From Achromobacter dolens (GTDB taxonomy: Bacteria; Pseudomonadota; Gammaproteobacteria; Burkholderiales; Burkholderiaceae_B), in the NCBI RefSeq assembly GCF_902859745.1, contig NZ_CADIJW010000002.1, positions 1-64,000 on the forward strand: 64,000 nucleotides of DNA, in the 5' to 3' direction. A model generated the notes under the pieces. The model worked only from the letters and a program-made list of their open reading frames with translations. It made no database searches and was not told where the DNA came from. Made by a program: the position numbers and the translations under genes. The first letter of the stretch is position 1, and the number at the start of each line of letters is the position of its first letter. Below are positions 32,889 to 41,552 of this stretch, one piece after another.

Positions 32889-34109
32889 TTGCAGCCGCTG
32901 TTATCAAACCTGAAAGTGCTCGACCTGAGCCGCGTGCTGGCCGGCCCCTGGGCCAGCCAGATCCTGGCCGACCTGGGCGCCGATGTCATCAAGGTCGAGC
33001 GGCCCGGCCAGGGCGACGACACCCGGTCCTGGGGGCCGCCTTTCCTGAAGGACGAGCAGGGCCAGGACACGGCGGACGGCGCCTATTTCGTGGCCACCAA
33101 CCGGGGCAAGCGCTCGATCACGCTGGACCTGCAGACAGCCGAGGGCCAGGCGCTGGTCAAGCAGTTGTGCCGCGACGCGGACGTGGTGCTGGAGAACTAC
33201 AAGGTCGGCACGCTGGCGCGGCTGGGGCTGGACTATGCGTCGCTGTCGGCGATCAACCCGCGCCTGGTGTATTGCTCGGTGACGGGGTTCGGCCAGACCG
33301 GGCCGCGCGCGGCCGAGCCGGCCTACGACTTCCTGATCCAGGCCATGGGCGGGCTGATGAGCGTGACCGGCGAGCGCGACGACCGGCCGGGCGGCGGGCC
33401 GCAGAAGGTGGGCGTGCCGATCGTCGACCTGACCACCGGCGTGTACGCGGCGCTGGGCATCGTGGCCGCCCTGCTGCGGCGCGCGCAGACCGGCCAGGGC
33501 GAGTACATCGACGTGGCCATGCTGGACGTGCAGGTGGGCCTCCTGGCCAACCAGGCCATGAACTTCCTGCTGGGCGGACGGGTGCCGCGCCGAACCGGCA
33601 CCGCGCACCCGAATATCCAGCCGCAGCGCACCTTTGCCTGCGCCGATGGCGACATCGTCATCGTGGTGGGCAACGACGCGCAGTTCGCCACCCTGTGCGA
33701 GGCGCTGGGCCAGCCCGGCCTGGCGCGCGATCCGCGCTATGTCAGCAACAGCCAGCGCGTGAAGAACCTGGACACGCTCGATCCGCTGCTGGACGCCATT
33801 TTCATCCGCGAGCCGCGCGCCCACTGGCTGGACCTGCTCAAGCGGGCCGGGGTGCCGGCCGGCTCGATCAACACGGTGCCCGAGGTGTTCGAGGACCCGC
33901 AGGTGCTGCACCGCGGCATGCTGCGGCGCCTGCCCCATCCCGCCGCCGGCGAGGTGCCGCAGGTGATGAACCCGCTGCGCTTTGGCCAATCGGCGCTGCG
34001 GGTGGACCGCGCGCCAGCACTGCTGGGCCAGCACACCGACGAGGTGCTGGCCGAACTGGGACTGAGCGCGGCGCAGATCCAGGACTACCGCGACCGCAAG
34101 ATCATCTGA
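32889..34109 (+). CDS. CaiB/BaiF CoA-transferase, first gene of plus-strand catabolic operon
   Basis: The 406-residue protein has the class III CoA-transferase pattern: LKVLDLSRVLAGPWASQILADLGADVIKVERPG, FVATNRGKRSITLDL, VLENYKVGTLARLGLDY, YCSVTGFGQTGPRA and the later GEYIDVAMLDVQVGL. It probably forms the CoA thioester of the pathway's acid. The start is TTG with AAGGAG upstream; no ATG comes before LSNLKVLDL. It is followed 35 bp later by an enoyl-CoA hydratase gene. It is a paralogue of the product encoded at 35038. Confidence 0.85.
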   Translation: MQPLLSNLKVLDLSRVLAGPWASQILADLGADVIKVERPGQGDDTRSWGPPFLKDEQGQDTADGAYFVATNRGKRSITLDLQTAEGQALVKQLCRDADVVLENYKVGTLARLGLDYASLSAINPRLVYCSVTGFGQTGPRAAEPAYDFLIQAMGGLMSVTGERDDRPGGGPQKVGVPIVDLTTGVYAALGIVAALLRRAQTGQGEYIDVAMLDVQVGLLANQAMNFLLGGRVPRRTGTAHPNIQPQRTFACADGDIVIVVGNDAQFATLCEALGQPGLARDPRYVSNSQRVKNLDTLDPLLDAIFIREPRAHWLDLLKRAGVPAGSINTVPEVFEDPQVLHRGMLRRLPHPAAGEVPQVMNPLRFGQSALRVDRAPALLGQHTDEVLAELGLSAAQIQDYRDRKII

Positions 34110-34144
34110 CCGGCCCCACAGACCGGACCACAAGGAGACACACC

Positions 34145-34942
34145 ATGACCATGCCGGAAAACCTGGCCGGGCCCTACACCGCGCTGGACGTCAGCCTCGA
34201 CGGCGGCGTCGCCACCATCCTGCTGGCCAATCCCCCCGTCAACGCGCTCAGCACCGAGATGATGAACGAGCTGTCGTGGGTGCTGGACCGCATTTCCGAG
34301 ACGCCCGAGGTGCGGGCGGTGGTGTTGTCGGGCCAGGGCAAGACCTTCTGCGCCGGCGCCGACCTGAAGAACCGCGCCGCCGCCATCAAGGGGCCGGGCG
34401 ACCTGCCGCAGCACTCGCGCCGCACGCGCGAGTGCTTCCATGCCATCCGCGAATGCGCCAAGCCGGTGGTGGGCGCCATCAACGGCGCCGCGCTGGGCGC
34501 GGGGCTGGCCATCGTGGCCTCGTGCGACATCCTGCTGGCGGCGTCCGACGCGGTGGTGGGCCTGCCCGAGATCAACGTTGGGCTGCTGGGCGGCGGCCGC
34601 CATGGCATGCGGCTGTTCGGCCATTCGCGGCTGCGGCGCATGATGCTGACCGGGCTGCGGGTGGACGGCAACGAGCTGTACCGGCTCGGCGTGGTCGAGG
34701 AAGCGCTGCCGGCGGACGCGCTGATGCCGCGCGCGCTGGAACTGGCGCGCGAGCTGGCGTCCAAGAGCCCGCTGGCGACCATGCTGGCCAAACAGACGCT
34801 CAACGCCATCGAGGACATGAGCCTGCGCGACGGCTATCGCTACGAGCAGGACATGACGGCGGCCATCGCCAAGACCGAGGACGCCATGGAGGCGCGCCGC
34901 GCCTTCCTGGAAAAGCGCGCGCCGGTGTTCCAGGGCCGTTAG
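34145..34942 (+). CDS. Enoyl-CoA hydratase/isomerase family protein
   Basis: The 265-residue protein has the crotonase core: VATILLANPPVNALSTEMM, VVLSGQGKTFCAGADLKN for the oxyanion loop, and VGAINGAALGAGLAIVASCD with VGLPEINVGLLGG where the catalytic acidic residue is expected. It likely hydrates an enoyl-CoA made by the acyl-CoA dehydrogenase in the same operon. ATG 34145 has AAGGAG seven bases upstream; a longer upstream frame overlaps the CoA-transferase and is not real. The C-terminus has the usual helical trimerisation region (MEARRAFLEKRAPVFQG). Confidence 0.9.
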   Translation: MTMPENLAGPYTALDVSLDGGVATILLANPPVNALSTEMMNELSWVLDRISETPEVRAVVLSGQGKTFCAGADLKNRAAAIKGPGDLPQHSRRTRECFHAIRECAKPVVGAINGAALGAGLAIVASCDILLAASDAVVGLPEINVGLLGGGRHGMRLFGHSRLRRMMLTGLRVDGNELYRLGVVEEALPADALMPRALELARELASKSPLATMLAKQTLNAIEDMSLRDGYRYEQDMTAAIAKTEDAMEARRAFLEKRAPVFQGR

Positions 34943-34956
34943 CGGCACGGACCCCG

Positions 34957-35012
34957 CGCATAACAGCTATTGCGGCGGCGCCGTAGGTGCAAGGCCCGGC
35001 GCTGCCTACACT
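34957..35012 (+). promoter_or_regulatory. Second copy of the CGCATAACAGC motif with -10-like element
   Basis: CGCATAACAGCTATTGC begins at 34957 and TACACT, a -10-like hexamer, begins at 35007, again 50 bp on. The start codon at 35038 follows AAGGAG. Same spacing as the copy at 32801 indicates an internal, coordinately controlled promoter. Confidence 0.5.
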
Positions 35013-35037
35013 TCGCAAAAAAAGACAAGGAGACGAC

Positions 35038-36261
35038 ATGACGAGCGCGTTGGACGGCGTGAAGGTGCTGGACCTGAGCCGGGTGTTTTCGGGGCCGTGG
35101 GCGGCGCAGATGCTGGCCGACTTCGGCGCCGACGTGATCAAGGTCGAGCGCCCCGGGCGCGGCGACGACGTGCGCCACCAGGGCTATCCGCTGCCTGGCC
35201 GCGACGGCGCGCCGAGCCCGCAGACCTCGTCGTTCGTGGCCATGAACCGGGGCAAGAAGTCGCTGACCATCGACATCTCCCGGCCCGAGGGCCAGGCGCT
35301 GGTGCGGCGGCTGGCGCAGCAGGCCGACATCGTCATCGAGAACTTCAAGGCCGGCGACCTGCGCCGCTACGGGCTGGACTACGCCGCGCTGGCGGCGCTC
35401 AATCCGCGCCTGGTGTATTGCTCGATCACCGGCTTCGGCCAGAGCGGGCCCTACAGCCACCTGCCGGGCTATGACCCGATCTTCCAGTCCATGAGCGGAC
35501 TGATGAGCGTGACCGGCGTGCCCGACGGCGAGCCGGGCGCGGGGCCGGTCAAGGCGGGCTACTCGGTGTCGGACCTGACGGCGGGCTTCTATGCGGTATG
35601 CGCCATCCTGGCGGCACTGCGGCACCGCGACCAGGTGTCGGGCGCGGGCCAGCACATCGACCTGGCGCTGCTGGACGCACAGATCGCCGCGCTGTCGCAC
35701 ATCGGCATGAACTACCTGGCCAGCGGCCAGTTGCCGGCGCGCATGGGTTCGGCCTCGCAGATCACCGCGCCGTTCCGCGCCTTCGAATGCAGTGACGGCC
35801 ACCTGATGGTGGCGGTGGGCAACGACTCGCAGTTCCGCGCCTTCTGCGAGGTGATCGGGCTGCCCGAGCTGGGGCGCGATGCGCGCTTCGATACCAACCC
35901 CAAGCGCGCCGCCGCGCAGCCCGAACTGTCGCGGCTGATCGAGCCGGCGATGCGCGCCCGCGGCGTGCGGGACTGGAATCAGGCGCTGGCGGCGGCCAAC
36001 GTGCCTTGCGGGCCGATCTACACCATGGACCAGGTGTTCGAGGATCCGCAGGTGCGCCACCGCGGCGTGCTGGGCAGCGTCGAGCATCCTCGATTGGGCG
36101 CCCTGCCGGTCATCCGCAACCCGATCCATTTTTCCGGCACGCCGATCGCGGGCGGCCTGCCGCCGCCCCTGCTGGGCGAGCACACGGCCGAGATCCTGCG
36201 CGCCGAACTGGGGCTGTCCGACGACGAAATCGCCCGGCTGCGGGCGGAGGGCATCGTATGA
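35038..36261 (+). CDS. CaiB/BaiF CoA-transferase, second in the operon
   Basis: The 407-residue product is a paralogue of the one encoded at 32889: VKVLDLSRVFSGPWAAQMLADFGADVIKVERPG, FVAMNRGKKSLTIDI, IENFKAGDLRRYGLDY, YCSITGFGQSGPYSHLPGYD, and QHIDLALLDAQIAAL. ATG 35038 with AAGGAG is preferred to an earlier in-frame start at 34987, which would include promoter sequence. Its stop overlaps the ATG of the fused acyl-CoA dehydrogenase gene by four bases (ATGA), so the two are translationally coupled. Probably activates the acid or exchanges CoA after a later step. Confidence 0.85.
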   Translation: MTSALDGVKVLDLSRVFSGPWAAQMLADFGADVIKVERPGRGDDVRHQGYPLPGRDGAPSPQTSSFVAMNRGKKSLTIDISRPEGQALVRRLAQQADIVIENFKAGDLRRYGLDYAALAALNPRLVYCSITGFGQSGPYSHLPGYDPIFQSMSGLMSVTGVPDGEPGAGPVKAGYSVSDLTAGFYAVCAILAALRHRDQVSGAGQHIDLALLDAQIAALSHIGMNYLASGQLPARMGSASQITAPFRAFECSDGHLMVAVGNDSQFRAFCEVIGLPELGRDARFDTNPKRAAAQPELSRLIEPAMRARGVRDWNQALAAANVPCGPIYTMDQVFEDPQVRHRGVLGSVEHPRLGALPVIRNPIHFSGTPIAGGLPPPLLGEHTAEILRAELGLSDDEIARLRAEGIV

Positions 36262-38588
36262 GCGGCGTCGACCATGACCTGATCGAAGAGATCCGCGACA
36301 GCGCGCGCGACTTCCTGCAGCGGCGCGACCAGCGCCAGCGCAAGCGCGCCGAGGCGCCGCCGGACCGCGACTATTGGCGCGAAATTGCCGGGGTCGGCTG
36401 GCTCGGCATGAGCGTGCCCGAGACGCTGGGCGGCCTGGGCCTGGGCTGGCGGGCGATGGCGGCGGTGCTGGAGGAAGCGGGCCGCGCACAGTTGCCCGAG
36501 CCGCTGGTCGGCGCCGGCGTGCTGCCGGCGGCGCTGCTGGCGCGGATCGCGCCCGTCGATGCGGCGCGGCGCGACGCGCTGCTGCAGGCCGTGTGCGGCG
36601 GCGAAACGCTGCTGGGGCTGGCCTGGCAGGAAACCGAGGGCCAGTTGGAGGCCGGCGAGGCCGCCACGGCCTTCGGCGTCAGCGTGATCGAACGCGAGGG
36701 CGCGTATGTGCTCAATGGCGAGAAGCGCCACGTGGTGCCGGGGGCCGGCGTCGATGGCTGGCTGGTCACGGCCGATGGCGAGCGCGGCACCGCCCTCTTC
36801 TTCGTCGCGGCCGGCACGCCGGGCGTGACCGCGCAGGTCCACCCGCGCGCCGACGGCGCCGCCGCCTGCCACCTGGCGATCGAGTCGGCCGTGGTGCCGG
36901 CGGACGCGCTGCTGGCGCGCGACGGCGTGCTGGACGCGGTCGACGAGGCGCTGGACCTGGGCCGCCTGATGCAGTCGGCGGAACTGGTGGGCGTGGCGCG
37001 GCAGGTGTTGGCCGATTCGGTGGCCTATCTGAACACGCGCCAGCAGTTCGGCCGGCCGCTGGCGTCGTTCCAGGCCTTGCAGCACCGGCTGGTGGACGCC
37101 GCCATGCAGGTCGAGCTGGCAGCCAACAGCCTGCTGGATGCGCTCGATACACTGGCCGCGCAACCGGACGACGCCACCCTGCGCAAGACGCTGGCCAGCC
37201 GCGCCAAGGCCCGCGCCGCGCGCGCCGGCCTGGAGGCGGCGCGGCTGGCGATCCAACTGCACGGCGCCATCGGCTACACCGAGGAATGCGACGTCAGCCT
37301 GTACTTCCGCAGCGCGCTGCACCTGGCGGCCTGGCTGGGCAATGCCGCCGCCCATCGCCAGCGCTACGGCGCGCTGGCGGCGCTGCCCGCGCCCAGCGCC
37401 GATGACGACGACGCCACGCCCATCACGGACTTCCCGCGCGAGGCCGACTGGAACGGCATGCCGGAAGCCGACTTCCGCCGGCTGGTGCGCGGCTTCTTCC
37501 GCGCCCACTACCCCGAGCACCTGCGCCACGTGCCGTGGCGGCTGCATTGGGACGAAATCAAGGACTGGTATTTCACGCTGTCGCGCCAGGGCTGGATCGC
37601 GCCGTCGTGGCCGCGCGAGCACGGCGGCATGGCGCTGTCGCCGGCGCGCCAGATCGCCTTCATCGAGGAAGCCGAACGCCACGGCGTGGCGCGCGCGCCG
37701 GACCAGGGGCTGGTGATGCTGGGGCCGATCCTGATCCGCCACGGCACCGAGGAACAGCGCGCGCGCTTCCTGCCGGGCATCCTGTCGGGCGAGGCGGTGT
37801 GGGCGCAGGGTTATTCGGAGCCGAACGCCGGCTCGGACCTGGCTTCACTGCGCTGCGAGGCGCTGGTGGACGGCGACGACCTGATCGTGAGCGGCCAGAA
37901 GACCTGGTCGACGCTGGCGCAGGACGCGACCCACATGTTCATGCTGGTGCGCACCGACAAGACGGTCAAGAAGCAGGCCGGCATCAGCTTCCTGCTGGTG
38001 GACCTGGCCAGCCCGGGCGTGAGCCGCCGTCCCATCCGCACGCTGTCGGGGCACGAGGAGTTCTGCGAGGTGTTCTTCGACCAGGTGCGCGTGCCGCGCG
38101 CCAACGTCGTTGGAGAGCTGAACGCCGGCTGGGGCATCGCCAAGGCGTTGCTGGGCTTCGAGCGCCTGTTCAGCGGCAGCCCCAAGCACGCCAACCATGC
38201 CCTGCAGCAGATCTTCAGCATCGCGCGCCAGCGCGGCCTGCTGACCGACCCGGCGTTCGCCGACCGGCTGGCCGAGCTGCGGCTGGACGCGGCCGACCTG
38301 ACCGCCATGTACAGCGTCTTCGCCGAGCTGGCCAAGGCCGGCCGGCCGCTGCCGCCCGAGCTGTCGCTGCTGAAGGTCTGGGCCACCGAGACGCACGAAC
38401 GGCTGGGCGCCCTGCTGATCCAGATCGCCGAGGAATACGGCGGCGCGGCGATGCGGCTGGGCTATGGCAACGGCCAGGTGCACGCGCTGGCGCCATACGT
38501 CAACGCGCTGGCGGCGACCATTTTCAGCGGCACCAACGAGATCCAGCGCAATATCTACGCCAAGCAGTTGGGGCTGGAAGGCGCATGA
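36258..38588 (+). CDS. Fused tandem acyl-CoA dehydrogenase (two ACAD halves)
   Basis: The 776-residue protein is two acyl-CoA dehydrogenase units in one chain. Residues 1-375 form the first, with YVLNGEKRHVVPGAGVDGW, LNTRQQFGRPLASFQALQH and QLHGAIGYTEECDVSLYF. Residues about 395-776 form the second, with EPNAGSDLASL, LIVSGQKTWSTLAQDATH, and TIFSGTNEIQRNIYAKQLGL. At the helix position where isovaleryl-type enzymes carry the catalytic glutamate, the second half has LGFERLF (E635) while the first has LDLGRLM (G235). The first half still has a glutamate at the medium-chain position (TEE, 342-343). It introduces a double bond in the acyl-CoA and feeds electrons to ETF. Start overlaps the upstream stop. 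Confidence 0.85.
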   Translation: MSGVDHDLIEEIRDSARDFLQRRDQRQRKRAEAPPDRDYWREIAGVGWLGMSVPETLGGLGLGWRAMAAVLEEAGRAQLPEPLVGAGVLPAALLARIAPVDAARRDALLQAVCGGETLLGLAWQETEGQLEAGEAATAFGVSVIEREGAYVLNGEKRHVVPGAGVDGWLVTADGERGTALFFVAAGTPGVTAQVHPRADGAAACHLAIESAVVPADALLARDGVLDAVDEALDLGRLMQSAELVGVARQVLADSVAYLNTRQQFGRPLASFQALQHRLVDAAMQVELAANSLLDALDTLAAQPDDATLRKTLASRAKARAARAGLEAARLAIQLHGAIGYTEECDVSLYFRSALHLAAWLGNAAAHRQRYGALAALPAPSADDDDATPITDFPREADWNGMPEADFRRLVRGFFRAHYPEHLRHVPWRLHWDEIKDWYFTLSRQGWIAPSWPREHGGMALSPARQIAFIEEAERHGVARAPDQGLVMLGPILIRHGTEEQRARFLPGILSGEAVWAQGYSEPNAGSDLASLRCEALVDGDDLIVSGQKTWSTLAQDATHMFMLVRTDKTVKKQAGISFLLVDLASPGVSRRPIRTLSGHEEFCEVFFDQVRVPRANVVGELNAGWGIAKALLGFERLFSGSPKHANHALQQIFSIARQRGLLTDPAFADRLAELRLDAADLTAMYSVFAELAKAGRPLPPELSLLKVWATETHERLGALLIQIAEEYGGAAMRLGYGNGQVHALAPYVNALAATIFSGTNEIQRNIYAKQLGLEGA

Positions 38589-38632
38589 CAACGACGCGCC
38601 GGCCCCGAGCCGGCGCCACAGGAGAGAGACAG

Positions 38633-39604
38633 ATGAAAAACGCTACCGCACTGACGGCGGCCGCCCTGCTGCTGGGCGCCGCCTTTGCCGCCCCGGGCCA
38701 GGCCGCCGCGCCCTGGCCGAGCCAGCCGATCCGGCTGATCGTGCCCTACCCGCCCGGCGGCTCGGTCGACAACCTGGCGCGGCTGCTGGCGCCGGCGCTG
38801 GGCCAGCGGCTGGGCCAGACCATCGTGATCGAGAACAAGGCCGGCGCCAGCGGCACCATCGGCGTGGACGCCACGGTGCGCGCCACGCCCGACGGCAACA
38901 CCTTCGGCTTCGGCGTGCCGGGCGCCATCACCGGCCTGCCGCACGTCATGAAGGTGCCGTACGACGTGTCCAGGATCCAGTACGTGTCGCTGGTGGCGCG
39001 CATCCCGCTGGTCATCGTGGTCAACCCGTCCCTGCCCGACGCCACGCTGGCCGACTTCGTCGCCAGCGCCAAGCGCCAGCCCGGCAAGTACAACTATGGC
39101 TCGGCCGGCAACGTCACCACGCCGCACCTGGGCGGCGAGCTGCTCAAGCAGCAGACCGGCATCGACATCATGCACGTGCCGTACAAGGGCGCCTCGCCCG
39201 CGGTGACGGCGCTGCTGTCCAACGAGGTGCAGATGTTCCCCGGCGACGCCTCGGCGGTGCTGGGCTTCATCAAGGCCGGCAAGCTGCGCACGCTGGCGGT
39301 GGCCAGCCCGACGCGCTTCGAGGGCCTGCCGGACGTGCCGACCACCAAGGAGGCGGGTTTTCCCGGTGTGATCGTGGAATCGAACTACGGCATCATCGCC
39401 CCCACCGGCACGCCGCCGGAGATGGTGCAGAAGATGTCGCAAGCCATCGCCGAGACGCTGGCCGAACCGGCCCTGCGGCAGAAGATGATCGACCAGGGCG
39501 CCATTCCCACGGCCACCACGCCCGAGGCCTACCAGGCGCTGATGCAGGCCGAATCGAAGAAATGGGGCGAGGTGATCCGGCGCGGCAAGCTGGGGCTGGA
39601 ATAG
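38633..39604 (+). CDS. Bug/TctC-family periplasmic binding protein
   Basis: The 323-residue protein has a signal peptide ending in GQAAAPW, then WPSQPIRLIVPYPPGGSVDNLAR, VIENKAGASGTIGVDATVRA, GKYNYGSAGNVTTPHLGGELL, HVPYKGASPAVTALL and a final KKWGEVIRRG. It binds the operon's extracellular carboxylate in the periplasm. No TctAB-type transporter is encoded nearby. AGGAGAG precedes the ATG. It follows the dehydrogenase gene by 44 bp and is presumably part of the same transcript. Confidence 0.9.
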   Translation: MKNATALTAAALLLGAAFAAPGQAAAPWPSQPIRLIVPYPPGGSVDNLARLLAPALGQRLGQTIVIENKAGASGTIGVDATVRATPDGNTFGFGVPGAITGLPHVMKVPYDVSRIQYVSLVARIPLVIVVNPSLPDATLADFVASAKRQPGKYNYGSAGNVTTPHLGGELLKQQTGIDIMHVPYKGASPAVTALLSNEVQMFPGDASAVLGFIKAGKLRTLAVASPTRFEGLPDVPTTKEAGFPGVIVESNYGIIAPTGTPPEMVQKMSQAIAETLAEPALRQKMIDQGAIPTATTPEAYQALMQAESKKWGEVIRRGKLGLE

Positions 39605-39667
39605 TCCCATGCCGGCCCGCTTTTGCCGTACCCTTATGCCGTCTCTTTCGTTGCCGCCTTATCCATC

Positions 39668-40630
39668 ATGCCGCCTGCCAAAGCCACGGGCCTGAGCCTG
39701 GACGTCACCGCCGACCTGCACAAGTGGCGGGCCTTCCTGGCGATCGCGGAACTGGGCAGCATCTCGCGCGCCGCCCTCTACCTGGACCAGGACCAGTCGG
39801 TGCTGAGCCGCCGCATCAACGCGCTGGAACGCGAGTGCAACGCGCGGCTGTTCAACCGCACCGGCCGCGGCGTGCACCTGTCGGAAGTGGGCGAACGCCT
39901 GTTTCCGCTGGTGCGCACGCTGCTGGGCGACGCCGAGCGGCTGGAACTGGAGCTGAACGGCGAGGCGCGCGAGCCGGCCGGCGAGGTCACGCTGGGGCTG
40001 CTGCCGTCCACCGCGCATCCGCTGATCCGGCGGCTGTTCTCGCGGCTGCGCAAGCAGTTTCCCAAGGTGCACCTGAAAATCCTGGAAGGCTCCAGCGGCC
40101 AGATCGAGGAATGGCTGACCGACAGCCGCGTCGACATCGCCATCCTGTACCGCTATGGCGACAAATGCCCGCCGGGCGAACAGGCGCTGGCCTCGGTCGA
40201 TTCGTACCTGGTGGGCGCGGCCGGCGACCCGCTGACGCGCGGCGGCGAGGTCGCCTTCGAACAACTGGACGGCCTGCCCTTCATCCTGCCCGGCGCGCCC
40301 AACGGCCTGCGCAATGCGCTGGACGGGCTGGCGCGGGCGCGCAAGATCAGCATCGCGCCGCTGATCGAGGCCGATTCGCTGCCGCTGATGAAGTCCATCG
40401 TCGAGCACGAACACATGTACACGGTGCTGCCGCTGCACGCGGTCTGGCAGGAGGTGCAGGAAGGCCGCCTGGGCATCGCGGCGCTGCGCGATCCGGCCAT
40501 GGGACGCATCATCTCGATGGCCTTCGCCCGCGCCAAGGGGCCGGGCCGCACCGTCACCGAGGTGGCCGCGCAGATCCAGAGCCTGGTGCGCGAGATCGGC
40601 GGCGAAGGCGTGTGGCACGCCAGCCCCTGA
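39668..40630 (+). CDS. LysR-family regulator
   Basis: The 320-residue protein has a LysR DNA-binding domain (LHKWRAFLAIAELGSISRAAL, DQSVLSRRINALERECNARLF) and a sensor domain (VTLGLLPSTAHPLIRRLF, VDIAILYRYGDK, IEADSLPLMKSIVEHEHMYTVLPL). ATG 39668 (MPPAKATG) is chosen; an earlier in-frame start at 39623 adds 15 hydrophobic residues. No strong ribosome site is seen. The gene lies at the end of the plus-strand operon, 13 bp from the convergent minus-strand operon. It is the obvious candidate to bind the CGCATAACAGC motifs, although this is inference. Confidence 0.8.
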   Translation: MPPAKATGLSLDVTADLHKWRAFLAIAELGSISRAALYLDQDQSVLSRRINALERECNARLFNRTGRGVHLSEVGERLFPLVRTLLGDAERLELELNGEAREPAGEVTLGLLPSTAHPLIRRLFSRLRKQFPKVHLKILEGSSGQIEEWLTDSRVDIAILYRYGDKCPPGEQALASVDSYLVGAAGDPLTRGGEVAFEQLDGLPFILPGAPNGLRNALDGLARARKISIAPLIEADSLPLMKSIVEHEHMYTVLPLHAVWQEVQEGRLGIAALRDPAMGRIISMAFARAKGPGRTVTEVAAQIQSLVREIGGEGVWHASP

Positions 40631-40643
40631 CGGGGCCGGCGCT

Positions 40644-41552
40644 TCAATCGAAGCCGTAGAGCCGCGCGGGATTGTCGACCCAGACCTTGCGGCGCATGGC
40701 GTCATCGCCCAGCCAGCGCTGCGCCACCGCCACCAGGGCGTCGGCGGACGGCGCAGACGCGCCCATGCGCACGAACGGCCAGTCGGAGCCCCACAGCACC
40801 TGGTCGGGGTTGGCGGCGACGAAGGCGTCGTGGAGGAAGCGCGCATTCTCGTAGTCCGGCGCGCTGCCGACGCGGCACAGCGTCAGCTTCATCCACAGGC
40901 GGCCGTCGGCCAGCAGGCCGCGCAGCAACTGGAACGCCGGGTCCTGGTCGCCACGCGCCGGGACCAGGCTGCCCAGGTGGTCGATCACCAGCGGCAGGTC
41001 CAGCTTCGCCAGCGCCGGCAGGTGGCGCAGATAGGTATCGCACGGCGCCCACAACTGTGCATGCAGGCCGTGGTGTTTCATGCGCGGGGCCAGCGCGGCG
41101 ACCTGGTCGAACCCCACGCTGCCCGGAAACAGATTGCCGGCGGGGTCGCGCGCCTCGACGAAGCGCAGCCCGCGCACGCCGCCGTCATACAGGGCCCGCA
41201 GTTGCGCGTCGCTGGCCGACGGGTCGGCCACCGCGATGCCGCGCAGGCGGTCGCCGCCCTGCGCCAACGCGTCCAGCAAGGCATCGGGATGCGTGCCGTA
41301 GGGCGCGGGCTGCACCAGCACGCCGCGCGCGGCGCCCAGGGTGTCCAGCATGCGCAGATAGCGCTGCGCCGGCGCGTCGGGCGCGGCGTAAGAGGACGGA
41401 TGCCACAGCGGGAAGCGCTCGTAGGGGCCGAACACGTGGCAATGCGTGTCGCAGGCAAGAGGCGGCAACGGTTCGGTGGGCGCTTGTGGCATGCGCGGCG
41501 TCTCGACGCTGTCGGGCACGTAGGGTTGCGTGGAGTCGGCGGGCGCGGTCAT
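40644..41552 (-). CDS. Amidohydrolase-2 family protein (LigI/2-pyrone-dicarboxylate lactonase-like)
   Basis: The 302-residue product has the amidohydrolase-2 metal and catalytic motifs: LACDTHCHVFGPYERFP, LPLVIDHLGSL, and QVLWGSDWPFVRM with the last aspartate. The closest named relatives by motif are LigI-type lactonases that open 2-pyrone-4,6-dicarboxylate in aromatic meta-cleavage, and related hydrolases. ATG 41552 overlaps the stop of the upstream carboxymuconolactone-like gene by four bases (ATGA), so the pair is coupled. It is the last gene of the minus-strand operon. Confidence 0.8.
   Translation of the reverse strand: MTAPADSTQPYVPDSVETPRMPQAPTEPLPPLACDTHCHVFGPYERFPLWHPSSYAAPDAPAQRYLRMLDTLGAARGVLVQPAPYGTHPDALLDALAQGGDRLRGIAVADPSASDAQLRALYDGGVRGLRFVEARDPAGNLFPGSVGFDQVAALAPRMKHHGLHAQLWAPCDTYLRHLPALAKLDLPLVIDHLGSLVPARGDQDPAFQLLRGLLADGRLWMKLTLCRVGSAPDYENARFLHDAFVAANPDQVLWGSDWPFVRMGASAPSADALVAVAQRWLGDDAMRRKVWVDNPARLYGFD

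Noticed and set aside
36006-36257. Longer frame upstream of the fused dehydrogenase start
   Set aside because: The sequence lies over the end of the CoA-transferase gene in another frame; the ATG at 36258 in the ATGA overlap fits the conserved N-terminus.
39626-39647. GGCATAAGGGTACGGC on the minus strand as a further copy of the CGCATAACAGC motif before the LysR gene
   Set aside because: Only GCATAA is shared; too short to count as the same site.
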